Shown in pieces: positions 8,550 to 18,900 of a stretch of 60,000 nt of DNA. The notes under the pieces are model-generated. The model did not search any database. It worked only from the letters and a program-made list of their open reading frames with translations, and had not been told where the DNA came from. The stretch is from Antedon mediterranea (lineage: Eukaryota; Echinodermata; Crinoidea; Comatulida; Antedonidae): positions 2,115,001 to 2,175,000 of the forward strand of contig NC_092674.1 of NCBI RefSeq assembly GCF_964355755.1, in the 5' to 3' direction. The position numbers and the translations under genes are program-made. Every line of letters begins with the position of its first letter. Positions within the stretch are counted from its first letter, which is position 1.

Positions 8550-9969
8550 GTAGGCATGTTGCCCGGATGTTGGGGGTCGGTAGTGGATATTATATATACC
8601 CACACACAATAAGTTTCAAGTTTTCTTTGTAGTACATATCTACACGACCTTTATCTTCCTTAAATGATAATGGGTTGTGTAATGATGATCATAAGACTAA
8701 GAGCGATAGGCCTAACGAAAGGCCTACAAGACACGTACGACTACACGACACGACCTCACCAACAACATGCAAGGTTTATCGCAATAGCTTCTACAATGCA
8801 TGATGGGAAGGGTTTGGGAGCAAACGTCACAACGCGTACGTACGTGATTTGTTGTTTGTACGTACGCGTCGTGACGTTTGCTCCCAAACCCTTCCCATCA
8901 TGCATTGTAGAAGCTATTTGCGATAAACCTTATTGAATCATGATGATTGCGACGAAAGTTAATATAATTAAAGAAAAGTAAAAAATAATGAAAAATAACT
9001 GATTTAACATTATTTCAGGCTTCGTTGAAACATGCGCGTTGAAGCAGCTAGTAACTAAGTGGTCGAAAGTCACTCACACCGTATTAGAGCCAAACTCTGA
9101 CCTCCTTGACCAGTTTAAAGAACTTGCTGCCAAAGAAAAGGACAACCTCCCGGGCGTGTCTTTCGATTGGAAACAGAAGACAGTAGAAGAGTTTAAGCAG
9201 GAATCTGCTGATCAGACGTCAAAATATCATTTTATAATGGTTGTCCAAAGTATCTATTACGTCGATGATCTGGAAGGAATTCTGAAGTACCTGACTAGTC
9301 TGTTGGCCAAGGGTGGTATGATGGTCATAGTAATGGTTTCTGGTAGGTATCTATTTTAAAGCTGTTGATTTCCACTATGACGCAACGTAAGTTTAAAGCG
9401 TGGTTCCCATTAGAACGCAACGCAGCGACGTATTGACGCAAAGTGCTGTATTGCGTAATCACAAGTGGGAACCGACGACGCAATAGTGCTGCAAACATCG
9501 CAAGTTTGATTTCACGCAGGCGGGGGCGAACACAATTATTTGAAAGGCATTTTCTTAAGTTGCGTCGCTAGTGGGAACCAATCTTAACAAAAAAATTTCT
9601 TGAATTTTTCCAGAGAACAGCGTTATGTGGAGAATTGCTAATAGGTTTCCTGAATTTCAAAACGAGAAACAACTCGGTATTTGTACTAAACATATCGAAG
9701 AGATATTAGCGGCAAACGGCATCAAATTTGCAACGGATGAGATAGAGGCAAGGATGGATTCTACTGGTTGCTTCGTTAAAGACTCGAAAGAAGCTGAGCT
9801 GTTAATCGATTTTATAACACAGGTCGCTTACTTAAAGAGTCAAAGGTCAGAGGCATTTTATAACGAGGTCGTTGAGTATGTCAAAACTGACCAAGTTAGT
9901 TTACCGCCGACTGCTGATGGCCGAACTTGGTTCAGATGTAATTATGACGCAATTTACGTCACTAAATAA
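8348..9969 (+). CDS. Histamine N-methyltransferase-like SAM-dependent methyltransferase
   Basis: HNMT transfers a methyl group from S-adenosylmethionine to the imidazole ring of histamine in the cytosol. Three exons join in phase (8348-8549, 9019-9342, 9614-9969; GT..AG introns) to give 293 residues, against 292 in human HNMT. The start fits the family: SDHERYV at 12-18 matches the conserved SDHxxYV. Motif I is LGVGSGSG (61-68), with acidic E91 in the strand 2 motif (VLEPNSD). VQSIYYVDD (143-151) matches the IQMLYYV block of HNMT and keeps its Gln (Q144). By eye, the human histamine contacts Glu28 and Asn283 (numbers from memory) fall on K30 and C284 here, so the substrate may not be histamine. 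Echinoderms, hemichordates and lancelets have many such HNMT-like genes with unknown substrates. Family assignment is firm; substrate is not. Confidence 0.92.
8771..8931. mobile_element. Long foldback element (73-nt arms) in HNMT-like intron 1
   Basis: The arm beginning AAGGTTTATCGCAATAGCTT is matched by its reverse complement ending at 8931, with one single-base indel and about one mismatch over 73 nt. The loop is about 14 nt (GTGATTTGTTG...). The arms contain ACGCGTACGTACGT and TACGTACGCGTCGTGACG. This is a near-perfect hairpin and probably a recently inserted MITE. Transcribed RNA would form a long stem in the pre-mRNA. Confidence 0.85.
9019..9342 (+). CDS. HNMT-like exon 2
   Basis: Encodes residues 68-175 and the first base of codon 176. 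The acceptor is TATTTCAG and the donor CTG|GTAGGT. It carries the core of the Rossmann fold: acidic motif E91, the VQSIYYV block, and the GGMMVIVMVSG strand that in HNMT ends at the exon boundary. Confidence 0.92.
9394..9587 (-). mobile_element. MITE-C foldback element, copy 2 (in HNMT-like intron 2)
   Basis: Reverse-complement relative of 3949-4118. It starts TTAAAGCGTGGTTCCCATTA, contains GCTGTATTGCGTAATCACAA, and ends GCGTCGCTAGTGGGAACCAA. It ends about 26 nt before the exon 3 acceptor, so it lies in the region where the branch point should be. Confidence 0.75.
9614..9969 (+). CDS. HNMT-like exon 3
   Basis: Follows TTTTTCCAG and encodes residues 176-293, ending at TAA 9967-9969. MWRIANRFPEF corresponds to the HNMT block containing W, K/R and RFP. 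The C-terminal WFRCNYDAIYV corresponds to the last HNMT beta strand. Confidence 0.92.
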
Positions 9970-10294
9970 AGCATAAACAGTTTGAAGTACAGTATATTAA
10001 ACTAGGTTCGCATTTGGACACGTGACATACAAGAATTTAAGCGCAATCGCAAGTTGACCAATCACAACGACGCGATCGATCACAGTCTATCGCTTGTGAT
10101 TTGTCTATTGCGTTACGTTACGTTGCGTCCAAGTTTTGGAAACGAACTTTATCTGAGACTGTTGAGCATAACCATTTTTGAGTTTTCATAGAATATTGCT
10201 AATCACGCCATGCAAATGTCCACGTTTGCAATGGTTCGATATTCTGTTTAATGTCTGCATGTTGTAAGCTACGGTAAAATTCTGTACTAATAAA
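9970..10294 (+). other. 3' flank and polyA signal of the HNMT-like gene
   Basis: AATAAA overlaps the stop codon (9965-9970), but a better placed AATAAA is at 10289-10294. If the latter is used, the 3'UTR contains a whole MITE-B copy at 9998-10152. Confidence 0.5.
9998..10152. mobile_element. MITE-B copy in the HNMT-like 3' flank
   Basis: ACTAGGTTCGCATTTGGACA at the left and GTTGCGTCCAAGTTTTGGAA at the right are inverted ends. The centre has TTGACCAATCACAACGACGC (CCAAT motif) and a diverged second half. Confidence 0.65.
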
Positions 10295-10768
10295 CTGAAC
10301 TTCAATTAAAATAGCCTACTCTACTAATCTTTAATTTCGTCTTTATCACTGGAGCGTAATTTTCTGATTATTATATGAAATTAGATGAGAGACGTTTTTG
10401 TAATTGAAAAATATAATGAGGGGAGTTAGCTAACAAAGTGTGACAGAAAAAGGATGTCATAGTCAAAACGTCTCCTTCATCACCATTGCGTTTAAGCCCA
10501 CCCACTCACAGATAGATTTATGGAGTTTGATATATTCACTTTCTACGGTCTGTTCTGATTCAAAACAATTATGTTATCTTCCTGATGAAGATCAGGATCA
10601 GAAAGTCAATTCAATTTAATTTATTAAACATTTCTTGTCACGGATAACAAATACAAACACCAAAAACAAAAAGATCATGACTGTGTAAAAAATAGACACG
10701 AAACAGAGTATAATAAATGCAACAAATATTAGGCCTACAATTTCATAAAAGGCTATAAAGCTATGTAC
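10295..10768. other. Intergenic stretch, possible LINE tail
   Basis: No gene is seen. ATTCAATTTAATTTATTAAA near 10609 followed by CTTGTCACGGATAACAAATAC resembles the 3' end of a reverse-oriented non-LTR element, but the evidence is weak. Confidence 0.35.
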
Positions 10769-10887
10769 GTCTACATTCTATCAAACTTTATGTGACAAAA
10801 ACATGTGATGTGCCCATATTTGGACATGATGATGTCATATCACTACCATATTTGGACACATCACACTTTTTTTTTGTCAAACTTCAG

Positions 10888-11011
10888 AATTCTTCAGTAT
10901 ACTGTCGCTGGACCACGATTATGGAATGGACTTAATGACAACCTTAAGACACCACAATCTATTATTATGTTTCGGGCCAATGCTAAAAAATACTTAATTT
11001 CTTTATATTAA
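10888..11011 (+). mobile_element. LINE reverse transcriptase ORF, C-terminal end
   Basis: In frame to TAA at 11009-11011, the sequence encodes QYTVAGPRLWNGLNDNL followed by FRANAKKYLISLY. The motif GPRLWNxLxxxL...FKxxLKKxL is the usual C-terminus of CR1/L2/RTE-like ORF2 proteins. Only about 37 codons remain, so the copy is severely 5'-truncated. Confidence 0.75.
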
Positions 11012-11074
11012 ATGATTAAGCTGATGTCGTACTGCTGTTTGTTTTCATTTTTTTTTGTCTCAATTACTTTATCT

Positions 11075-11305
11075 GTTTACTTGCTAACTATATTATTTAG
11101 TTTGATAGGGTCTTATACGTGTTTACTTGCTAACTATATTATTTAGTTAGATAGGGTCTTATACGTGTTTACTTGCTAACTATATTATTTAGTTAGATAG
11201 GGTCTTATACGTGTTTACTTGCTAACTATATTATTTAGTTAGATAGGGTCTTATACGTGTTTACTTGCTAACTATATTATTAAGTTTGATAGGGTCTTAT
11301 ACGTG
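11075..11305 (+). repeat. 46-bp tandem repeat, 5 copies
   Basis: The unit begins GTTTACTTGCTAACTATATT and contains ATAGGGTCTTATACGTG. Five units are almost identical. Variation is confined to TTAGTTAG/TTAGTTTG and TTTAG/TTAAG. It follows the LINE ORF end directly, so it is probably the expanded 3'UTR of that LINE. Confidence 0.9.
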
Positions 11306-11393
11306 ACACGAATAATTTTATTCTTCTAGGTATAGCTACTCAATATGATATTGAAATAAAAATAACCGTAAAAAATAGTTTAGACGGAGCTTA

Positions 11394-12786
11394 AAAACAT
11401 TATTTACATATTAATCAAAGCATATTGGACGAAACGTCGAGAAAACTGTTCTTTTCAGAACTAACATACGTGGTTGTACCGCAAACTTATATCAAAGATA
11501 GTGTAGTATGACAGCGTCCTCTATTGGTACGTCTTTATGAATGAGAAAGGGGAATTCCCTTTGAGTAATGACGCTGCTACATGGCATGTCTATCATTATT
11601 GCATCCTCCTCTCTGACGTGTTGATGATGAGGATGACTTTGCAGTTTGTAAATTACACTATTATTTGTTTCAGATTTCACAGGAATTCCTTCCTCCGCCT
11701 CCTCCTCAGCTCATGACATCGATTTCAACCTTAATCTGGATGAATAAATCAAAGTTTTAAGAAAATGTTTACCATTTTGTAAATATGTTGGGTTCTTGCC
11801 CATTTTTTTTCTATATATATTTCTTTTTCTGTTGTCATTGTTAGTTTTATTTAAATGATTCTGATTTGTTTCTGAACGTACTGAACTGAACGACTTGTCA
11901 AAATGTAGGGCCTACGACAATTGCGGCCTATATCATTACACAATATAAACAATTTACTATAATTAGCCAAATTTACACTTTAAACAGAATTAATTAAAGT
12001 AGTGATTTGACCTATCAATCAATGGTGTATCGGCGGATCAATCGATCGAGGAGGCCCAAACTGCGCATCTGTAAATGTTAGTGACACGGCGGGGCATCTG
12101 CATCAGGACCTACTCCAATTATCACAACAATTCATTGATGACGCTCACTCATCAATAAGAGGACAATATTAATGTCATTTTTATTTAGCGACATTAATAC
12201 CACATAGGCAACAAACAAATATATTACGAGAGAAAAAAATTCCATCTTGACACTAACGATTTAAATTGGAACCAATCAAAAGTAGGCCTATTATAACAAA
12301 ACATGATCGTTTTATTTTTTTAGTAAAAAGAAAAACAAATGAAAAAACCAGTTATAATATATTACTTTTCATGAATTGTATTTATTTTGTTCATGAATCC
12401 GTGAAAAAAAAGATGTAATCATGGTTTTTTTCTCCATGTTAATATCAGATGATGATGATGCGGATGAACTGGTAACATCCGCGTGTGAATCACCGGAGAT
12501 TGGCCGTCCGTTGCCTGTGGTTTCCGCGCCCAATACAGTGATAGGCTGCTTATTCAAATACGTTGTGTTTAATCTATTAATTATACATGATACAACATGA
12601 ATTTAATAACAGTATACAGGTTTTTATATTTATATGATGGTGATTGTTAGTAGTGTGATATTTGCTAACCGGTTTGTGTAGGCGTCCATAAATCTAGTCT
12701 TCTGCTGCATGCACGCGAAACACTTTCACTCAGCAGATGAGACTCGCGACTGCGGTCGACTGGGACGAACGACAAGAGGAAAAAAT
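11394..12786 (+). other. Intergenic stretch and promoter region of the DGK gene
   Basis: No coding sequence is recognised. ACGAAACGTCGAGAAAACTG at about 11429, followed by TTCTTTTCAGAAC, resembles the foldback ends of Penelope-like or SINE elements. The last 100 nt before the DGK start codon is GC-richer (CGCGACTGCGGTCGACTGGG) and is the likely 5'UTR. No TATA box or start site can be fixed. Confidence 0.4.
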
Positions 12787-12960
12787 ATGGCTGATTTGTC
12801 TGAAAAATGCGGTTCTTCAAGTTCACGACATGGTGTTAATTCAAAGAATACTGTACAAGCAAGTTCGTTTGATGAGTCGTCTGATAGTGAAGGTGAAGAA
12901 GTAAGGCTGTCTAAGGCCTTTCATCGTCGAGTTTCTACCTCAAAACAAATCAAACACAAG
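12787..12960 (+). CDS. DGKD: DGK exon 1: acidic/Ser-rich N-terminus
   Basis: Encodes 58 residues ending in phase 0 at [17 protein letters not shown] (about 37-44) and [12 protein letters not shown] (47-58) correspond to the SSDSE and RKVSTSGQI segments just before the PH domain in vertebrate DGK delta/eta. RRVS is a basophilic kinase consensus. The segment before residue 35 shows no similarity I can name. Confidence 0.85.
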
Positions 12961-15900
12961 GTAACGTGTTCACTTTATTTTTATGTCTAGGCCCAGGCAC
13001 CGCCAGATTTCGTTTTGCAACGGGCGTGTGAAGCGGCCTAGCCTAGACAAGCTAAACTTTCTACTGCTATTTTACGAGAAATGAAGTATTGTGTTCATTT
13101 TCAGGCGATTACGGGGGTAATTCCGACTTCTCTGATGGTAGGCCTATAATAAAACAATGTGAACAAATTGTATTTTAATTTAGTATAAAAATCCCCCAAT
13201 TAAAAACCCAACTTTCGGGGAAGGGAGGGAGTCAGGACGGAGGAAAGTGAGATGTTTATTTGATTAGGGTGCTGGGGTAAAAAAGATCCAGTAAAGATTC
13301 AGTAAAAAAAAATTTAAATAAAGCAAAGACCTAAATCAAAACTAAAATTAAAGTAAAAAGTAAAACAGCCAGAAAGAAAGTGTTTTTGGAAACCAGTATT
13401 TCTACATGATCACGGCTAACATACATAGTATACGACCATAATGATATCTAATGGATAAGGTATTATTATTAAATGACATGTCATGGACATTGTATGCATG
13501 CATTGTGTGTTCTGTTGGTGTTAAAGTACTAAGTAAAGTAGGCCTTGAGTTTGATAAGCTTTGTTGTAGGCTTGCAGTTCTATACTATAGAACTCACCAA
13601 ACTAATTAACATACATGCGTATACACGGTAAAGAAATAAAATGCTTTTTTTTTATATCAAATGGTAAAAAGACGATGTATTTTAGGTTTAGTATAAATCA
13701 ACAGTGTTATTCCCGCCTTCCAAATTTGAGCTCACAAACAATCAAAAGTGTGAAATTATTTCATTATTTACTATCATTTGAAACAACCTATTTATACCTA
13801 ATATGGTACAATAATATTATAATTTTTTAAAATCAATTTTTTTCTGAACTCTTAAATTCATTCGGAACACTTTTTTGTAATCAAATATTTTAAGCCATCC
13901 CAATTATTAATGATTTAACAACTTTAAACTGGCTGAGGTTTTGTTATGATAATGAAATAAGTGAAACCAAAATTCTATAGCAAACGATATTATATTTATT
14001 TAGTCCTTCCTTGTTTTATTCTTCTGTTCTTCCATGTTTTATTCTTTTGTTCTATGCTGTAAAAAGGTCTGATAGGAAAGTACTAAAACCAGAGAATTAA
14101 TGTCAAAGTTTACTGAGCCTAGGTAACAGTAAATCAACTGGTAAAGGAACTTTAATTTTGGAATTAGTGACTTTATTTCAGTATTTATCCTATAAGTAAA
14201 TCACCTCTAGATCTTGGTGAACATACAATGCCTTAGATGTTCCAGGCTTATATCACATATATGTGATGAAAACGATTATGAAAATTCTGTCTGAGCTTAA
14301 CTTTATACTTTCGTTTTGCTAAGTTCCATAAACTCCATAGGTTTTCTATTTTGTGTCTAGCTTAACCTGGATCAATATCATTATTATAGTATTTTCTTTT
14401 TATAAATAATTTGCAAATAAATCATCACAATTAGATGTACTGTACAGTACTGTGTGTTATTTTATGAAAACTTATTTTTTGTTTGAAAAGAAATAATAAC
14501 TTATATAAACAGAGAAATGTTTTTAAAATATACAAAAATAATCATTCCTTTTTTAAGGTAGGAAATATATTATTTGAAAAAATAAATCATCACAATTAGA
14601 CGTACTGTGCGTTATTTTAAGAAAACTGAAACTTTTCCATGTTTGAAAAGAAATAATAACTTGCATAACAGAGAAATGGTTTAATAATAATCATTCCTTT
14701 TTAAGGCCTGGAAATATATAATATAAAAAGAACAATGTATGTGTTTAAATTAATGTTATGTTTGTGTTATTGATTATATTATTCAGTCTTATTTTTTAAT
14801 TGCCCCACGTGAGTCTGTGAGATGAATAACAACTTTGACATCTTTACAAAAATTTATAAAATTATCAAATAATAAAGGCTAAATTTATCTACACTGTGAC
14901 TTGATGATTTAACCAATCAAATCTAAATCTTTCAATGTATTATATTGTTAAATTTAAGCTTATCATATTTGAAGAATAGTAAAATGCTCCAGTGATTACA
15001 TTAAATAGATTTTAAAGTAAGCCATGCTTGAAGTGAATAGAGGTGATAGTTAATTTGTTTATGTTGTTTGTTGGTCCTGATCCACACACCCTGTAACAGA
15101 GGTTGACAGAAATGCTATAGGAATACTACGGCGATGCAAGATCTATTGGAAAACGTATGTTATAGTATTTTACAGTTCATAGAATAGTATTAAAAATAGA
15201 TTATCATCACTTGTATTTATAGTCTTTGAATTATACAGTTTAGTGGGTACTGAGTTTGAGCCCCACCTAGCCTTAACATTGCTTCACCACCAGGATGTTA
15301 AAGTTGTTCCTACTAGCAGTTTATAACTCCACCAGGTACAGACATTTTTGGCGTTAAATAATTCAACCAAATCTAAATTTAGCTTTAAAGTCTGCCTACA
15401 GTATGTGTACTGAAGTCATTTTCAGCCATGTTCGCACCTAAAGGCCTGTTTACACCATACCGGATGTTCACCCATAAAGGCCTGTTCATACCATACGGGA
15501 TGCTCGCCCCATAAGGCCTCTTCACACCATACTGGATGTTCGTTCCTAAAGGCCTGTTTACACCATACGTAATGTTAGCCCCTAAATGCCTGTTTACACC
15601 ATACTGGATGTTCATCCCTAAAGGCCTGTTCACACCAAATATACTCATTATACCGGATGTTTGCCCCGATCCGCGACACTTTGTAACAAAAGAGTTAGTT
15701 AATCGAGTCGACACTTTTCTGTTACAACGCTAATCATGTGACCTTACTTGCGATACGAAAACATAACTCCATGGATCTGGACACGTATACCATTGGTTTG
15801 TGTAGTTTAATTTGTAGTGTGAATAACAGCACCAACACCCACACTAAAACAAATTCTCATAACCTTTTAACAAAAATGACTGCCAGTGCCACCCACCAAA

Positions 15901-18900
15901 TATTGTTACTCACTTACAGCTTGACTAACTTCATCCCCCAAATGTCAATTTAATTAATAAAGTCTAATGTACTTTGATGTATTTTTTACATTTAGCAATA
16001 TCCATCTTCACAGGATAACTGGGTAATGATTCAATATAAATTCATTTTTGCCGTAGGCTTTCCTCTTAGTTACAGAATTAGGTCACGCAATATTAATGAC
16101 AGTTACTGGATTGACGCAAGATAGCGTTCACATTTACTCAATTTGTAATTAAAGTTACAATCGACTTGGATCCCAATTAAAAATGGCCAATTCAAATATA
16201 ATTTAGTCACATGTAAATTAGTAATAAAATTCTGACTTCTCATTACCAGTATTTACCTTAATCTATTATTAGCTTTACCAGGTCTTTATTGAACCCCAAG
16301 ACGTTGCTGAATTACAAATGAATATTTATATTTTACATTACTAGACAAATGTCAAATCTGTTAAACAAACCTATACTGTGTGATAATATATAGTCACTGG
16401 AATATTAATCACTAGGCTACTAAGTACTATACTAAAGTATATTGTATTGTAAAATACTGGATGTTAATAATAAACCTCTTATACTAATGCAGCTGCGCCC
16501 AATTATATGGTTAAAAATAAATTAATTTGTAGCAGACGTATACATTAGCATCTACCTTTATAATTAAAAAGTATAAATAGCCCAAGCCCAATCCACTTTA
16601 ATACTGTAGTAAGTATATATTAGATTTGTTTTTGATATAATGATTGTGTTCATGTCTATAAATAATCCAGTACCAGTCATTTTTTTAATCATGTGAATTT
16701 CATAATTGTACCTGGAATAATTGATAACTTAATATTTATCTACAAAAGGCGTGTGGCGCAGTGTGTTGGACCTTGGATTACCGATCGTGAGGTCGTGGTT
16801 CGAATCCAACTCTCGCCGCATTGCTTGTATCCATGGCAAGAAGACACTTTACTTACTGTACATTTGCCTCTCTCTAACCGGGTGTATAAATGGGTACCGG
16901 TTACTGTAGATCAAGATACAACTTTGCGCTGATTACTACTAGCTGCATCATGGGAGTATGTTTCCATGTGTTTGATCCAAAAAATTACTGAGGTAATAAT
17001 GCTTGTAAAGCGCCTTTGAGCATGATTACTCATGAGAAGGGTGCTATATAAAAGTGGTGTTATTATTATTATAAATCCAAAGACAAATCACTGAAAAAAT
17101 GAAAATGATGTGGCTGGATCTCAATGTAGACAAAATAAAATAAGCACTGAAAAAATGACAATGCTGTGGGTACGGTATCAGTGGCTGGATCTCAATGGAG
17201 TGGAGTTGTGGCTTGGTGGTTATGATGCTTGGTTGCCACTCCAAGAGTCCTGAGTTCAAGTCCCGTCACATGTCAGGATTTTTTCTAAGGATTTTTTCTA
17301 ATTTTCCAAATTAAAACTCAACTCCAAAGACTTGTAAAATGTAAGACTTTGTTTATGTAAAGCATCTTACTGTATGTATATGTTTGTCTTGTAAACCTCT
17401 GAGGTTCCCTAATGATCACCCTCATTAAATATGGTAAAAAAAAAAGATGCAACTAAAATAAAAAGCTACAGTAAAATCAAAACGACAATGTAAAACCGCT
17501 AGAACAATTTGCACAGCTTTCGGGCAACACTAGCCGTTCATCTGTGCAAGTGAGAATACTCAGGAGAAAAAAAGCGTAAAGCCTAATATTATACCCCATA
17601 GCTGCTTTTATAAATTTAAAAAAAAAAAATTTTTCCTATGTTTTTTCCTATGTTTTTTTCAAATTATTCAGGTTGCAAAGAATATAGCCAAAGCCAAGTT
17701 ATGTGAAAGCTATTTATTGATCTAAAATATTCTCATATTTTTAAAAAAAATATCATTATTATCCATATAAATGTATAAATATAATCTTTTTTACCGTGAT
17801 TATGTACAAAGGTCAAGTCAGCAGCAGTGAGCGTTCATATAGTATATTGTTTGAACTGCATTTGATCGATCATCTATAAAGTCATTTTATGATTGAATAG
17901 AATACATGAATAGAGACGGCTGTATGAATATTATATGTTTAGCATAAAAAGGAGAAATCGTAAACTGATATGTGTAATTATCATACGCTGCTGTGGATTT
18001 ATTTTAAGCTCTGTCTACACTATCAAACTAGTTTGACAAAAACAGTGTAATGTGCCCAAATATGGTAGTGATATATACCCAAATATGGTAGTGATATGAC
18101 ATCATGTACATATATGGGCACATCACATTTTTTTGTCACATTACATTTGATAGTGTAGGTTGAGCTTTAGTCTCTCGACACATTTTAATTATTTTCTAGT
18201 TATTCCATAAAATCTGTCTATCTCTGGAAAATAATAGTTTCCTAATTCCCATACCATGGATTTCATTTAACTCCCTGATCTGTGCAATTTATTTGTGTCT
18301 TACTTTTACTCTAGGTAAACCTACAGGACACATTCTATTTTAAAAGAGACATCAAAAGATGAAATTCACTCAATTTGCAAAAATAATTCAGTGTTTGGTT
18401 AAAAGTAATAATGATAAAAATTGGTTTCAGTAAATAGTTGGCTTACATAACATTATTATAAAAGAGACACCAAAAGATGAAATTCACAAAATTGTTATAT
18501 TTTGCAAAGGTAACTAATTTTTTTAATACTTTTTTTCTCTCTCTTTTTGTATACTAACAAAAGTTTGTTTCAGTAAATATTTGGACTATATAAATTATTC
18601 TGAATTCAATCCAATGCATATTTACAGATTACAAAAATAAAATAGTTATGTCATCAAGTATTTCTGTGTTGTATCAAGAGGACGTAGTGTTAAGTTCTGT
18701 CTACACTTATCAAACTAGTGTGATGTGTCTAAATATGGTAGTGATATTCCCAAATATGGTAGGAATATTCCCAAATATGGTAGGAATATGATATCTTCAT
18801 GTCCATATATGGGCACATCACATTCTTTTTCTTTCTGATAGTGTAGACAGAGCTTTATACTTATTACAGTAGGCTATTCAGTTACTGTAGAGCAGAAACC

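Larger units (their letters stand above)
10769..11393. mobile_element. MITE-A copy 3, split by a LINE 3' end
   Basis: 10769-10884 matches MITE-A from GTCTACATTCTATCAAAC to TTTTTGTCAAACTT, with a CCATATTTGG decamer. The expected right terminus appears only at 11375-11393 as ATAGTTTAGACGGAGCTTA. Between them lie a LINE C-terminal fragment and a 46-bp tandem array. The simplest reading is that the retroelement inserted into the MITE. Confidence 0.7.

Noticed and set aside
11075-11305. CRISPR-like regular repeat
   Set aside because: The repeats are head-to-tail without unique spacers, and the genome is clearly eukaryotic; it is a 46-bp minisatellite.
15385-15733. Open frames on both strands with 12-residue repeats
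   Set aside because: Both follow from the 36-bp minisatellite; nothing indicates selection on a protein.
16745-17260. tRNA genes at 16745 and 17205
   Set aside because: A and B boxes are present but the cloverleaf arms are poor and SINE bodies with tails follow directly.
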